Shown in pieces: positions 6,471-13,435 of a DNA stretch of 25,753 nucleotides. Numbering within the stretch: position 1 is the first letter of the stretch; the number at the start of each line of letters is the position of its first letter. A model generated the notes under the pieces. It was not told where the DNA came from. It made no database searches and worked only from the letters and a program-made list of their open reading frames with translations. The stretch lies in contig JAGKTT010000030.1 in the NCBI GenBank assembly GCA_021153285.1, forward strand, positions 1 through 25,753, in the 5' to 3' direction. Origin of the DNA: Bacteroidia bacterium (GTDB lineage: Bacteria; Bacteroidota; Bacteroidia; Bacteroidales; UBA932). The translations under genes and the position numbers were made by a program.

Positions 6471-6501
6471 AAAGATATATAGTTTCTTTCAAACATCCAA
6501 A
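6470..6501 (-). promoter_or_regulatory. Housekeeping promoter of nrtR
   Basis: The minus strand shows TTTG at 6498-6501, a 20-nt spacer, and TATCTTTG at 6470-6477, matching the Bacteroidota primary sigma consensus (TTTG, TAnnTTTG). The transcript would start about 10 nt before the ATG, so the leader is very short. Confidence 0.7.
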
Positions 6502-6523
6502 TTTGACGTATATTTCTCCAGCA

Positions 6524-6538
6524 AAGCCTATCAGGCTT
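6524..6538 (-). other. Hairpin over the NadD-NADAR stop codon
   Basis: AAGCCT and AGGCTT form a 6-bp stem with a 3-nt loop around the TGA stop. No T run follows on the minus strand, so it may protect the 3' end rather than terminate transcription. Confidence 0.35.
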
Positions 6539-7745
6539 CTTTTAACCAATCACGGACCTCCATTAGTGCAGTTCCTAGGAAATTAAGTCCTCTCCACTGA
6601 TCGATAGTTCCTTTTGCAGCTTGTCCGGGATATAATCCGATTCCCCATATCCTGTCATATGGACTTGCTTCCACCAGAATTGCGTCACCAGTAGAAAGGA
6701 GGTACTCTTTCAAATCATCGTTCTGACTGAACTTTGCCTTATTACCTTCAACTACAATATCGTATTTTCTGGCATCCCAGATCTTACTGTCAAAGTTTCT
6801 TATCTTCCTGCCAAGCGCCTTATAGTCACGCGGATTGTCTGCAAGCATTATCTGTTCAAATACTTTCATATCGTCGAACAAAAGAGCCTTCTGAGCCATC
6901 ATATATTGTTCTGCCGTATGATACTTGACACCTGCAACCTCAAACTCCACATCGTACCACTGACTCAGACTTGTCTCAGTGATACCGTTGACATTAGGCT
7001 TATGACCCCAAAAATAGATAAACTTAACATTGGGATCAACTGAGACCATCTGCTTAATGGATTCCACACCGTACTTCATATATTTATCTTTTTGAATATC
7101 AACACTATTGTTTACATTATCATTAAATGCAGAATTATCTTTAAGTATCATAGCTACTCCAGGATATAACAGATCATCGCATGATTCGCCGCACATAATA
7201 CGCTCCCTTATCAATGAAGAGCTGACTCCTGAGATTCCCGCAGGCTGCGGACACATAACTATATTATCCAGGTAATCCGACGGGATGCTGACTCCTTCCA
7301 AACTATTCATCAGACTAGCATCGTTTCTTGAATATAGTATGACCTTGAAGTTCTCAAGGAAATCCCTCTTCTTGCAAAGGTGGATAAGAAGCTTCATCTT
7401 GTCGTCTCCCATGATAAAATATATCTGAGCTGCAGGATACTCTGACTGAATAGCCATCAGAGTCTCAAGCGACCTCGCCTTTACCGTGCCCATCTCTATA
7501 TCTGAGACTTTCATAGTACCATCAGCGCACATACACTGTAGCATTTCTATACGAACCTTTGGCGGCAGGACCATTGCGGACTTGCTGTATCTCATCTTAC
7601 GCTTCAGATATGCATCGCTGACTGGCACAAAATATCCTAAGTCTGCCTTGACTACCTGCATCGCATCCTTCATCAGCTTATAGTGAGCAATTGTCGGAGG
7701 ATTAAAACTACCACCCATTACAACTATCCTTTCAACATTATTCAT
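6531..7745 (-). CDS. NadD (nicotinate-nucleotide adenylyltransferase) fused to NADAR domain
   Basis: 404 aa in two parts. Residues 1 to about 195 are a NadD-type nucleotidylyltransferase: GGSFNPPTIAH is the HxGH-type motif region, YFIMGDDKM holds the substrate loop, and GVSSSLIRERI is the ISSTxIR motif. It would make NaAD or NAD from the mononucleotide and ATP. After a linker, residues about 240-404 are a NADAR (YbiA/DUF1768-like) domain: FIYFWGHKP, TAEQYMMAQKALLF, PRDYKALGRKIRNF, LKEYLLSTGDAILVEASPYDRIWGIG and NFLGTALMEVRDWL. NADAR proteins act on ADP-ribose-linked or related N-glycosidic substrates. The fusion couples NAD synthesis to ADP-ribose clean-up. It has its own promoter with two candidate NrtR boxes, and the NrtR gene follows. 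Stand-alone NadD is about 190-200 aa, so this is probably a second, accessory copy. Confidence 0.9.
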   Translation of the reverse strand: MNNVERIVVMGGSFNPPTIAHYKLMKDAMQVVKADLGYFVPVSDAYLKRKMRYSKSAMVLPPKVRIEMLQCMCADGTMKVSDIEMGTVKARSLETLMAIQSEYPAAQIYFIMGDDKMKLLIHLCKKRDFLENFKVILYSRNDASLMNSLEGVSIPSDYLDNIVMCPQPAGISGVSSSLIRERIMCGESCDDLLYPGVAMILKDNSAFNDNVNNSVDIQKDKYMKYGVESIKQMVSVDPNVKFIYFWGHKPNVNGITETSLSQWYDVEFEVAGVKYHTAEQYMMAQKALLFDDMKVFEQIMLADNPRDYKALGRKIRNFDSKIWDARKYDIVVEGNKAKFSQNDDLKEYLLSTGDAILVEASPYDRIWGIGLYPGQAAKGTIDQWRGLNFLGTALMEVRDWLKEA

Positions 7746-7753
7746 ATCTTTCT

Positions 7754-7768
7754 GTGTTAATTTTACGC
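7754..7768 (-). promoter_or_regulatory. Candidate NrtR operator 1 on nadD-NADAR
   Basis: GCGTAAAATTAACAC lies between the -7 box and the ATG, in the same position as the nrtR operator, with the same 5-bp end TTTGY bordering it. It is an imperfect palindrome, with three of seven half-site pairs unchanged in the outer four positions. Confidence 0.65.
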
Positions 7769-7799
7769 AAAGATATATAGTATATTTCTATTTTGCAAA
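7768..7799 (-). promoter_or_regulatory. Housekeeping promoter of nadD-NADAR
   Basis: TTTG at 7796-7799, a 20-nt spacer and TATCTTTG at 7768-7775 on the minus strand. Spacing and the flanking ACTATATATCTTTG are the same as in the nrtR promoter, so the two promoters look duplicated or co-selected. Confidence 0.7.
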
Positions 7800-7805
7800 T
7801 ATTTT

Positions 7806-7820
7806 GCGTAATTTTTACAC
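7806..7820 (-). promoter_or_regulatory. Candidate NrtR operator 2 on nadD-NADAR
   Basis: GTGTAAAAATTACGC lies just upstream of the -33 box. It shares the GTGTAA/TTACGC ends with the other two boxes. Two boxes flanking one promoter suggest looping or cooperative repression. Confidence 0.5.
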
Positions 7821-7869
7821 ATATATATGCAGCTTTTCAGTATTCATTGCAATGTATTTCGCATTACAC

Positions 7870-7905
7870 AAAAAAGGCTCTTACAAATTTTCCATTTGTA
7901 GAGCC
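7870..7905 (-). terminator. Rho-independent terminator of the sigma-protease operon
   Basis: On the minus strand a 12-bp stem (GGCTC plus TACAAAT with one bulged base, loop of 5) is followed by six Ts at 7870-7875. It lies about 70 nt after the stop of the M50-like gene and ends that operon before the NAD module. Confidence 0.85.
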
Positions 7906-7973
7906 ATATCTCAGTAAATTATTTAAGAAGTAAATAAGCTATCATTAGAATAGCCCTAATTACACATTGACTA

Positions 7974-8702
7974 TTAGAAATACCTGATCACATCATAGAA
8001 CCATCCAGACGGATCAGTTAAGATATCCAATGGATATTCCCAGAAAACTCTATGTATAGCTTTCAGTACTCCTCCCTTAGGAGTCGCCATTATAAGCGAG
8101 ATGACTGCCATATGCACAAACGCAATGAATGTAACCGACCTTGCCTTGCCGCAGTTCTCGATATCTGGCTGTCTAAATCTTGTCTGCTTGATGAACGAAT
8201 GGACATGGAAGGCATAACTAAATGCAATCAGTGCATCGAAGATTATCATATAGTGACTGTCACCGGCAAATCGGAACGGGAACAGCATGAAGGTATAAAT
8301 CGGGATGCAGTATGGGGATAAAGTGATCGGCACGTATCCGATAGGACCAGCCTTATAGTTAACATAGCAATCCCTGTCCTTAACCACAAACTCCCTGATC
8401 TTCGCAAAGAAAAGAACTGCAACGAGAGTGTGCGTAAGTTCGTGAGTGAATTTCATGAACCAGTTCAGATTATGCCTCATTCGCGGAACTATCATCGAGA
8501 TCAGGAACAAACCATACGCTGCAAAACCCGCAAACAGGCCGACATAGTTCCCATCATGTCTCCAATTCCAGCCTACGCGGACACAGATATCGATGAGGTT
8601 CTTTCCAAGTGATGTAAATGCCACAAGGAGGAACAATACTGCCAACAGGCCGAAAATTCCAGTAGACAGCCCGTATGTAAAACGCTCCATCTTCTCTCTC
8701 AT
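7974..8702 (-). CDS. M50-like membrane metalloprotease (site-2-protease type)
   Basis: 242 aa. Several hydrophobic segments span the protein (about residues 14-35, 52-72, 90-105, 125-150, 155-170, 185-205). FTHELTHTLVAVLFF places an HExxH-like zinc motif (HELTH) inside a membrane segment, as in intramembrane metalloproteases. A second typical M50 ligand motif (NxxPxxxLD) is not obvious, so activity is unproven; some M50-like proteins keep only HExxH. Its start codon overlaps the stop of the sigma factor gene (TAATG), which predicts translational coupling. Site-2 proteases release sigma factors by cutting membrane anti-sigma factors, but no anti-sigma gene is seen beside it. A strong terminator follows. 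Confidence 0.65.
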   Translation of the reverse strand: MREKMERFTYGLSTGIFGLLAVLFLLVAFTSLGKNLIDICVRVGWNWRHDGNYVGLFAGFAAYGLFLISMIVPRMRHNLNWFMKFTHELTHTLVAVLFFAKIREFVVKDRDCYVNYKAGPIGYVPITLSPYCIPIYTFMLFPFRFAGDSHYMIIFDALIAFSYAFHVHSFIKQTRFRQPDIENCGKARSVTFIAFVHMAVISLIMATPKGGVLKAIHRVFWEYPLDILTDPSGWFYDVIRYF

Positions 8703-9466
8703 TACTTATCCTCCGGCTTATCCTCGTCATCAACTTCGAGGGCGGCGATTCTGATGCCGGCCTCCTTCATCACCGTAAGCTCATCTTCCAGGAGCTCACG
8801 CAGCATGGCACGCTCCACGCAAGCGCGAACTACCTCTTCAGCGAATTCGTCGCTGTCAACGAGCTTCTTCGCGATATCTTTAAATTGATTCATACACCTG
8901 TTCTTTTTTGTCTTGGCTGAATTAGCATTACCTAAGTGAAGAATGCTGGCAATCTCATCCATCGGTTTGTGATCCCAGTAAAACTTCTTCAACAGCTGCT
9001 TGCAAGCATCCGGGATTGAGTCGAAGACCCTGTCAAGGAAATTGTCCTGTTGCTCCTGCTTCTCTTCTGTGGAGAGTTCCGAGACTTCACTATCCTCCTC
9101 CTTTGATTTAGAACCGGATCCTGGCCATAGCAAAATAATATGCGGAGTACCCTCTTCCTCCTTCGGCTTTGGATGATGCCTTAATTTCTTTCGCAGCGTT
9201 GACTGCATTGTTCGTTTACCAATCTCTATGAAATAACTAAAAAGAGTTGATCCGTTTCTCTCCTCGAATTTTCCCTTTTTAACATTTTCCATAAGGATTA
9301 TACAAGCATCCTGAAAAATATCTTCCCAATCATCAGAGTCCAATGAGGTATTAAGACAACACCTTTTCAGAGTCGCAATAAAGGGCGACTTCAAGTTCCT
9401 ACAGAAATATCTCCAGACGATAGGATTATTGTTCTGGATACCTATTATAATTTGAGTGTCGGTCAT
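8702..9466 (-). CDS. ECF-like sigma-70 family RNA polymerase sigma factor
   Basis: 254 aa. The first part has a region-2 core (SDDWEDIFQDACIILMENV, about residues 43-61) and TLFSYFIEIGKRTMQSTLRKKL, which fits promoter -10 recognition. A charged Glu/Ser-rich linker (about 100-145) follows. Then comes a region-4 helix-turn-helix (SIPDACKQLLKKFYWDHKPMDE to ANSAKTKKNRCMNQF, about 150-200) that would read the -35 box. The C-terminal 50 residues are an acidic helix extension absent from ordinary ECF factors, possibly regulatory. It is the second gene of a unit with a Sel1-repeat protein upstream and an M50-like protease overlapping its stop. It is the best local candidate to recognise the GATTAC-14-GACATTA motif. 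That link is inference. Confidence 0.8.
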   Translation of the reverse strand: MTDTQIIIGIQNNNPIVWRYFCRNLKSPFIATLKRCCLNTSLDSDDWEDIFQDACIILMENVKKGKFEERNGSTLFSYFIEIGKRTMQSTLRKKLRHHPKPKEEEGTPHIILLWPGSGSKSKEEDSEVSELSTEEKQEQQDNFLDRVFDSIPDACKQLLKKFYWDHKPMDEIASILHLGNANSAKTKKNRCMNQFKDIAKKLVDSDEFAEEVVRACVERAMLRELLEDELTVMKEAGIRIAALEVDDEDKPEDK

Positions 9467-9496
9467 TGTATTTTACGATATTATTACAAATTTGGT

Positions 9497-10531
9497 TTAG
9501 CAGCTTGAACTGATGTATTCTACGGCAGGCCTATAATTTCTTTGAGCTGCATCTCTCATCAATCTCTCCGCATACTCTCTATCACTATCCCATAGCATAC
9601 GGCCCAGCTCATATTCAGCTACCGGGTACTTCCCTTCTGCAGATTGTTGTAAGTACTTAAAACCCTGTTCCTCGTCCCGGGCTGTACCATCGCCCCTGTA
9701 GTAACATAGAGATAGATTAAATAGAGCTGCCGGGAAACCGGTCTGAGCAGCTTCTCGAATCAAAGAGAAACCTTTTTCTGAATCACGCTCAATGATTTTG
9801 CCTTCCATATAATCAATTCCAACGTGAAGCATAGCCTGAGGAAATCCATATTCAATGAATCGATCGCCCCAATATAAGACTTTATCATACTCACCCCTTT
9901 CTCTATAAATCTGGTCAAGAATCCTATACGCATCGACTAAGTGTCCATTGGCACTTAATTCATACCATCTTATAGCTTCAGCCAGATCCTTCGAGACATA
10001 TATACCATCCATATGACAGCGACCAACATATAATCTAGCTATCGGATTACCTTGCTTTGCTGCACGTAGAAACAGATTGTATGCAAATTCCTGATTTTCT
10101 TCTACACCTCTCCCCTGAAGATATAAAAGCCCTAATGCTATTAATGCATCGTCATTACCATCATTGAATACGGCGTTGATATAATACTCAGCTGCCCTAC
10201 TATCATTCATTTCAACGCCTAGTCCAAACTCAAAGCATCGTCCTAAAACAAAAGCAGAAGAGCTGTCTATTAGTTCCCTGTCTGCAAGCGCTTTGTCAAT
10301 TTCAGCTTGCGATGGAAGTGTAAAAGGATTATAATCCCTCATTCGTTTTGCAATCGCACAGTGCCAGGCGGCACTTTGCTGCAAGTTAATTGAATTTGAG
10401 CCAAATACATCGTCGGGAAAAATATCTGTTCCACGCGGTGTCTTATCTATCTTATCAGAAATAAGATAAAGTAACTCTTCGTGATAACCGACATTTAAGA
10501 TGTCTTCAAGGGTGATCTGGTTATTTTCCAT
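9497..10531 (-). CDS. Sel1-like repeat protein
   Basis: 344 aa from the ATG at 10531; an in-frame start 48 nt upstream adds only a non-conserved tail. From about residue 90 on it is a series of Sel1-like (SLR) helical repeats of about 36 residues, recognisable as AxxxLGxxYxxGxG units: AFVLGRCFEFGLGV, ALIALGLLYLQGRGV, ARLYVGRCHMDGIYV, AMLHVGIDYMEGK, ALFNLSLCYYRGDGT, AEYELGRML. The N-terminal 90 residues have no recognised domain. There is no signal peptide, so it is probably cytoplasmic. Sel1 proteins act as scaffolds for protein-protein contacts. Being first in the sigma factor operon, it may bind and control the sigma factor (an anti-sigma-like role), but that is a guess. Confidence 0.8.
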   Translation of the reverse strand: MENNQITLEDILNVGYHEELLYLISDKIDKTPRGTDIFPDDVFGSNSINLQQSAAWHCAIAKRMRDYNPFTLPSQAEIDKALADRELIDSSSAFVLGRCFEFGLGVEMNDSRAAEYYINAVFNDGNDDALIALGLLYLQGRGVEENQEFAYNLFLRAAKQGNPIARLYVGRCHMDGIYVSKDLAEAIRWYELSANGHLVDAYRILDQIYRERGEYDKVLYWGDRFIEYGFPQAMLHVGIDYMEGKIIERDSEKGFSLIREAAQTGFPAALFNLSLCYYRGDGTARDEEQGFKYLQQSAEGKYPVAEYELGRMLWDSDREYAERLMRDAAQRNYRPAVEYISSSC

Positions 10532-10576
10532 AATCTTATTTCGTGGTTTACATATTAACTTTTGAGTATGTGAAAG

Positions 10577-10584
10577 CAAATTTA
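10577..10584 (-). promoter_or_regulatory. Possible housekeeping -7 box of the Sel1-sigma operon
   Basis: TAAATTTG on the minus strand matches TAnnTTTG and lies about 45 nt before the Sel1 ATG. No TTTG is found 19-21 nt upstream, so the promoter would be weak or activator-dependent. Confidence 0.3.
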
Positions 10585-10630
10585 ATAAATAGCCTGCACT
10601 AAACGTAATTTTTATAAATCAAACTCTAAT

Positions 10631-10658
10631 ATAATGTCCGATATAAAAAAATGTAAAC
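10631..10658 (-). promoter_or_regulatory. Shared promoter motif, copy 7 (sigma operon)
   Basis: GTTTAC in place of GATTAC, a 14-nt spacer beginning ATTTTT, then GACATTAT on the minus strand. It lies about 100 nt upstream of the Sel1 ATG. One mismatch in the first box, perfect spacing and perfect second box. If real, the sigma factor would control its own operon. Confidence 0.5.
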
Positions 10659-10743
10659 AGCAGGTGAATCTTGGAAAGCTGTATAGACAATAAAAGAAGT
10701 CTGCTTCTGTTTTTAAAATTTCGGGATTCTCAAACAGATAATC

Positions 10744-10983
10744 CTAAAAACTGAAAGCCAAAAGCGTATTTGCGTAGACATCAATTTCTCGTTCCACAAA
10801 AATGTCTCGATTGCTAGTCCATACAAGCCTTAATGTATGTTTTCCTTCGGCTACTTCAATTACCTGTTCCTCATTCTTTTTAAGAACAGTGTATGGCAAT
10901 CCATCTAGATCGAGTTCACAAAATAATCTGTTTTTATAGTGAGATTAAACTTCCTCATTGGAGCGTATATTAAGATCAGTCAT
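10744..10983 (-). pseudogene. Small frameshifted gene, unknown function
   Basis: Two overlapping minus frames join into one sensible protein of about 79 aa. From an ATG at 10983 (or 10958) the first frame reads MTDLNIYAPMRKFNLTIK and soon stops. The -1 frame continues NRLFCELDLDGLPYTVLKKN, then EEQVIEVAEGKHTLRLVW and ends TLLAFSF at 10744. The switch falls on a run of five As at 10931-10935 (minus AAAAAC), so one missing A explains it. A sequencing error, a real mutation or -1 slippage are all possible. The protein looks like a small beta-sandwich. It starts 13 nt after the zinc-ribbon gene and would be its operon partner. Confidence 0.55.
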
Positions 10984-10996
10984 TCAAAAGTAAGAA

Positions 10997-11440
10997 TTAA
11001 TTCTGAATATTTCTTGAGGCAGACTGCATATCCCTGTATCTTGACTGCCAATATCCCAGGTTTTGGGGCTTCTGCGACTTGAGATGTCTTGCTGCGTGCA
11101 TTATCTTGTCATCAGCAAGCATCAGTCTGGTCGCCTGATTATAGTCTCTCGCATCATTTCGAGAGTACTTCCTCTTTCTTCTGCCCTCCCCATCTTTACT
11201 TGTGAGATGAAAATGACCGCATATATGACACTTGTACACCTGCTTGGAGCGTTCTCTGTTACTCCTCATACGAAGAGCCTTGGTAGCTTTTGCGTGGGTC
11301 AGATATACGTCTTTACCTGACGGGCAGGAATACTCCTTAGCTATGCATTCACTGTGATGAACCTTTGTGCAGGCATCAAAAAGCTCAGCCTGGTTCCATA
11401 AGACTTGGTCTCTTTTCTCGATTCTTGTTACGCTTTTCAT
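10997..11440 (-). CDS. Small zinc-ribbon protein
   Basis: 147 aa, soluble and strongly basic. The core is a zinc ribbon: C (in YSCPSGKDVYLTHAKATKAL) and a CHICGHFHLTS pair about 30 residues on. Together they match a small family found in phages and mobile elements whose members start with a Cys-containing K-x-x-Y-A-T segment and end in CP.CG.WHLTS. The C-terminal third is rich in Arg, Lys and Gln. It probably binds nucleic acid; no more specific role is known to me. The gene follows a degenerate copy of the shared promoter motif, and the frameshifted small gene follows it. Confidence 0.65.
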   Translation of the reverse strand: MKSVTRIEKRDQVLWNQAELFDACTKVHHSECIAKEYSCPSGKDVYLTHAKATKALRMRSNRERSKQVYKCHICGHFHLTSKDGEGRRKRKYSRNDARDYNQATRLMLADDKIMHAARHLKSQKPQNLGYWQSRYRDMQSASRNIQN

Positions 11441-11470
11441 ATGGCAATACTAATTTATTGGTTTACCATA

Positions 11471-11497
11471 TATGGATGATGACTGCAAAAGGTAATC
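11471..11497 (-). promoter_or_regulatory. Shared promoter motif, degenerate copy 8
   Basis: GATTAC with the usual CTTTTG start of the spacer is perfect, but at the expected distance the second box reads ATCCATA instead of GACATTA. Position is right, about 35-55 nt before the zinc-ribbon gene. It may be a weak site or a decayed one. Confidence 0.4.
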
Positions 11498-11498
11498 A

Positions 11499-11981
11499 TT
11501 AATTTTTCTGTTCCTTCCAGCGGAGATAAATCCAACGGACAACGACTACAACATATAATATAAGGGATGAATATAAGAGGGCTCCTTCTGCCAGCGTGCA
11601 GATCCACCAGAGCCTCCAGTTATTGAACCACATAGAGGGATAATCAATCGGGCGGTCTACAATTGCCCACATCATAGGGCCGCGTAACTGCGGATCCACA
11701 TATTCATCAACAATGAAAAAGAGCATAAAGAGTACTAGCAAAAGGATAGACACAATCATTCTCTTTATTTCATTACCTGGGACCTTCCATATGTAACGAT
11801 AGGTTCCTTTTAGATATAAGCCCGTCAACAGTATAAAAAACATCGGTGTATTCATGAAAATGACCAGCCCGAATCCTCCGGTAAATACAGTCATAAAGAG
11901 AAAAGGCACCAGACCTATAGATAAGATGACTCTGGAAACCCACAAGTGAACTTTCTGGATTGTGTTTAGATTAAGTTCCAT
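11499..11981 (-). CDS. Four-helix membrane protein downstream of the RT
   Basis: 160 aa, family not recognised. Four hydrophobic segments are visible (about residues 14-35, 36-55, 73-92, 122-150), with short basic loops (GNEIKR, RWKEQKN), so it is an inner-membrane protein with a cytoplasmic C terminus. A loop rich in Trp and Asp (MWAIVDRPIDYPSMWFNNWRLWW) lies before the last segment. It starts 13 nt after the 56-aa basic gene and is the last gene of the RT unit. Some RT-based defence systems pair the RT with a membrane effector, so an effector role is possible but not shown. It could also be an unrelated passenger. Confidence 0.7.
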   Translation of the reverse strand: MELNLNTIQKVHLWVSRVILSIGLVPFLFMTVFTGGFGLVIFMNTPMFFILLTGLYLKGTYRYIWKVPGNEIKRMIVSILLLVLFMLFFIVDEYVDPQLRGPMMWAIVDRPIDYPSMWFNNWRLWWICTLAEGALLYSSLILYVVVVVRWIYLRWKEQKN

Positions 11982-11994
11982 ATACGTCTACGTC

Positions 11995-12165
11995 CTACTT
12001 TAGAAGTTTGCCTATACCCTTAATTACGGCGTTGCCAATCTTACGTTCAATTCCTTGCTTGGTTGTAGGGATACCTGTCGCTCTTGCTATGCTTCTCTTG
12101 CGTTTATCTACGCCGAGGACTCTCCTTGGCGAAAATGATGTTCCGGGAATGTTGAAAATCTTCAT
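11995..12165 (-). CDS. Small basic 56-aa protein
   Basis: 56 aa with start ATG at 12165 and stop TAG at 11995. It reads MKIFNIPGTSFSPRRVLG, then DKRKRSIARATGIPTTKQG and IERKIGNAVIKGIGKLLK. About a quarter of the residues are Lys or Arg, and the SPRR / ATGIPTTKQG / RKIG pattern is one I associate with short uncharacterised proteins of bacteria and mobile elements. It is probably nucleic-acid binding. It lies 38 nt after the RT stop and 13 nt before the membrane protein, so it belongs to the RT transcript. On the other strand the same stretch has a longer but unconvincing frame. Confidence 0.65.
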   Translation of the reverse strand: MKIFNIPGTSFSPRRVLGVDKRKRSIARATGIPTTKQGIERKIGNAVIKGIGKLLK

Positions 12166-12197
12166 ATTACTTATACTTCGTCATGATGCAAAATAAT

Positions 12198-12230
12198 AAG
12201 GCTTAACGAAGGCTATGTTCGCTAGGCCTT
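12198..12230 (-). terminator. Hairpin at the RT stop codon, weak terminator
   Basis: Stems AAGGC/GCCTT (12198-12202 with 12226-12230) and CGAA/TTCG (12207-12210 with 12218-12221) form a stem-loop that includes the RT stop codon. On the minus strand it is followed by a T-rich TTATTATTTT. It could partly terminate the transcript before the 56-aa gene or protect the RT message. Confidence 0.35.
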
Positions 12231-13435
12231 GCACTATAACTATACCACTCGTTGACCAACGTAATGAGACCTATATCCTTCATATGGTCGTAGCGATAGT
12301 CAAATCTGGACTTGTTCCTGCTACCTGTCGCTATATATCTAATACAATCCTGCATATAGTGATCGATAACCTTTAAAGACTTGTCCGTCGTAATCAATGG
12401 GAAATACCATAGCGACCAATTGATTTCGCTTCTGTCATCCGAGGTGTATAGTCTCTTATTGAAGTGCTTGATGAACGCTCGTGCTGCCATCCAGCCATCC
12501 TTGCCGTTGACTTCAGCCCAGCGGCGTAATGCTCTTGCCTTGCGCCTCATCTTTGCCTTAAGCTTATGCACGGACACTTCGCAGACATCGATGTCTTTCC
12601 CGTAGCACTCGAATCCCAGGAATGTCCATTTCTGGCCTGGAGAGGTCTCCACTTCTTTGTCATGATTTATATCAAGATGGTATACCTTTAACGAATCTTG
12701 AAGCTGTTTCTTAGCTTCATCAAGCAGCAACTTATCCTTTGAAAACAGTATGATATCGTCCGAGTATCTGCAATAGATAAGTCCCGGAATCGCTGCAAAC
12801 GTCCTGTCTAGCTGAGTTAGATATACATTTGCGAGAAAGACAGCATACGGCATCCCGGCCATAGCGCCCTTACGTTCTTCAATAAGAATGCCTTCATCCA
12901 TCACTCTTAGGTCCGACAGCTGAGAGGCTATAAAATCATATAGAGGTTCATCATCCGCAAACAGCGATTTCATTTGCGGCAACAGCAGGTCTATATCAAT
13001 TGAGTTGAAGTAGTTCCTGACATCGAGTTTATATGAATAGTATTCTGATATACCCGGAATCGAAGCCAGTTTCTTCAGGGCATCCTTCGCTCCATAATGA
13101 GGACGGAATGAATACAGATTCTCAGGAAGACAGGCATCGTATTTTCGGATTATCAGCCAGGTAAGAAGCTTCAGGACCAAAGTCTCGTCTTTGGGGAGAG
13201 AATAAACGACTCGCTTCTTGGAGGAACCCGATTTGGCGATACGTTTCTTCATAGGAATTGAAAGGCCCTTGTCACTTTTAATCCTTTTAACTACCGGAAG
13301 ATATCTCTTCTGACGAACGTACTGAAACAGTTCCTTTGCATCAGAGATACGGAAGAAAGCCGGATCGACTTTCCTTTCATAAAAATCGACCCAAACACTA
13401 TGATCTGCTAATTTATCGAGTAATGACATTTTCAT
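12203..13435 (-). CDS. Reverse transcriptase of unclassified (DRT/UG-like) type
   Basis: 410 aa. The order of RT motifs is complete: YSFRP (108-112), KLDVRNYFNSID (136-147) with the first catalytic Asp, GAMAGMPYAVFLANVYL (190-206), YSDD (224-227) with the catalytic pair, and WTFLGFE (270-276). The last 130 residues form a basic alpha-helical thumb-like region. There is no group II intron maturase or HNH domain and no retron-type VTG motif. Motif 4 is not the SQ type of diversity-generating retroelements. That leaves the unclassified RTs, many of which are phage-defence (DRT) enzymes. A 266-nt highly structured non-coding region lies directly upstream, as in DRT systems that use an RNA template. 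The gene follows a TerB-C/BrxD/BrxHI-like set and precedes two small genes. Confidence 0.85.
   Translation of the reverse strand: MKMSLLDKLADHSVWVDFYERKVDPAFFRISDAKELFQYVRQKRYLPVVKRIKSDKGLSIPMKKRIAKSGSSKKRVVYSLPKDETLVLKLLTWLIIRKYDACLPENLYSFRPHYGAKDALKKLASIPGISEYYSYKLDVRNYFNSIDIDLLLPQMKSLFADDEPLYDFIASQLSDLRVMDEGILIEERKGAMAGMPYAVFLANVYLTQLDRTFAAIPGLIYCRYSDDIILFSKDKLLLDEAKKQLQDSLKVYHLDINHDKEVETSPGQKWTFLGFECYGKDIDVCEVSVHKLKAKMRRKARALRRWAEVNGKDGWMAARAFIKHFNKRLYTSDDRSEINWSLWYFPLITTDKSLKVIDHYMQDCIRYIATGSRNKSRFDYRYDHMKDIGLITLVNEWYSYSARPSEHSLR

Noticed and set aside
12008..12196. 62-codon plus-strand frame after the RT
   Set aside because: It is antisense to the 56-aa basic protein gene, which has better start, stop and neighbour spacing.
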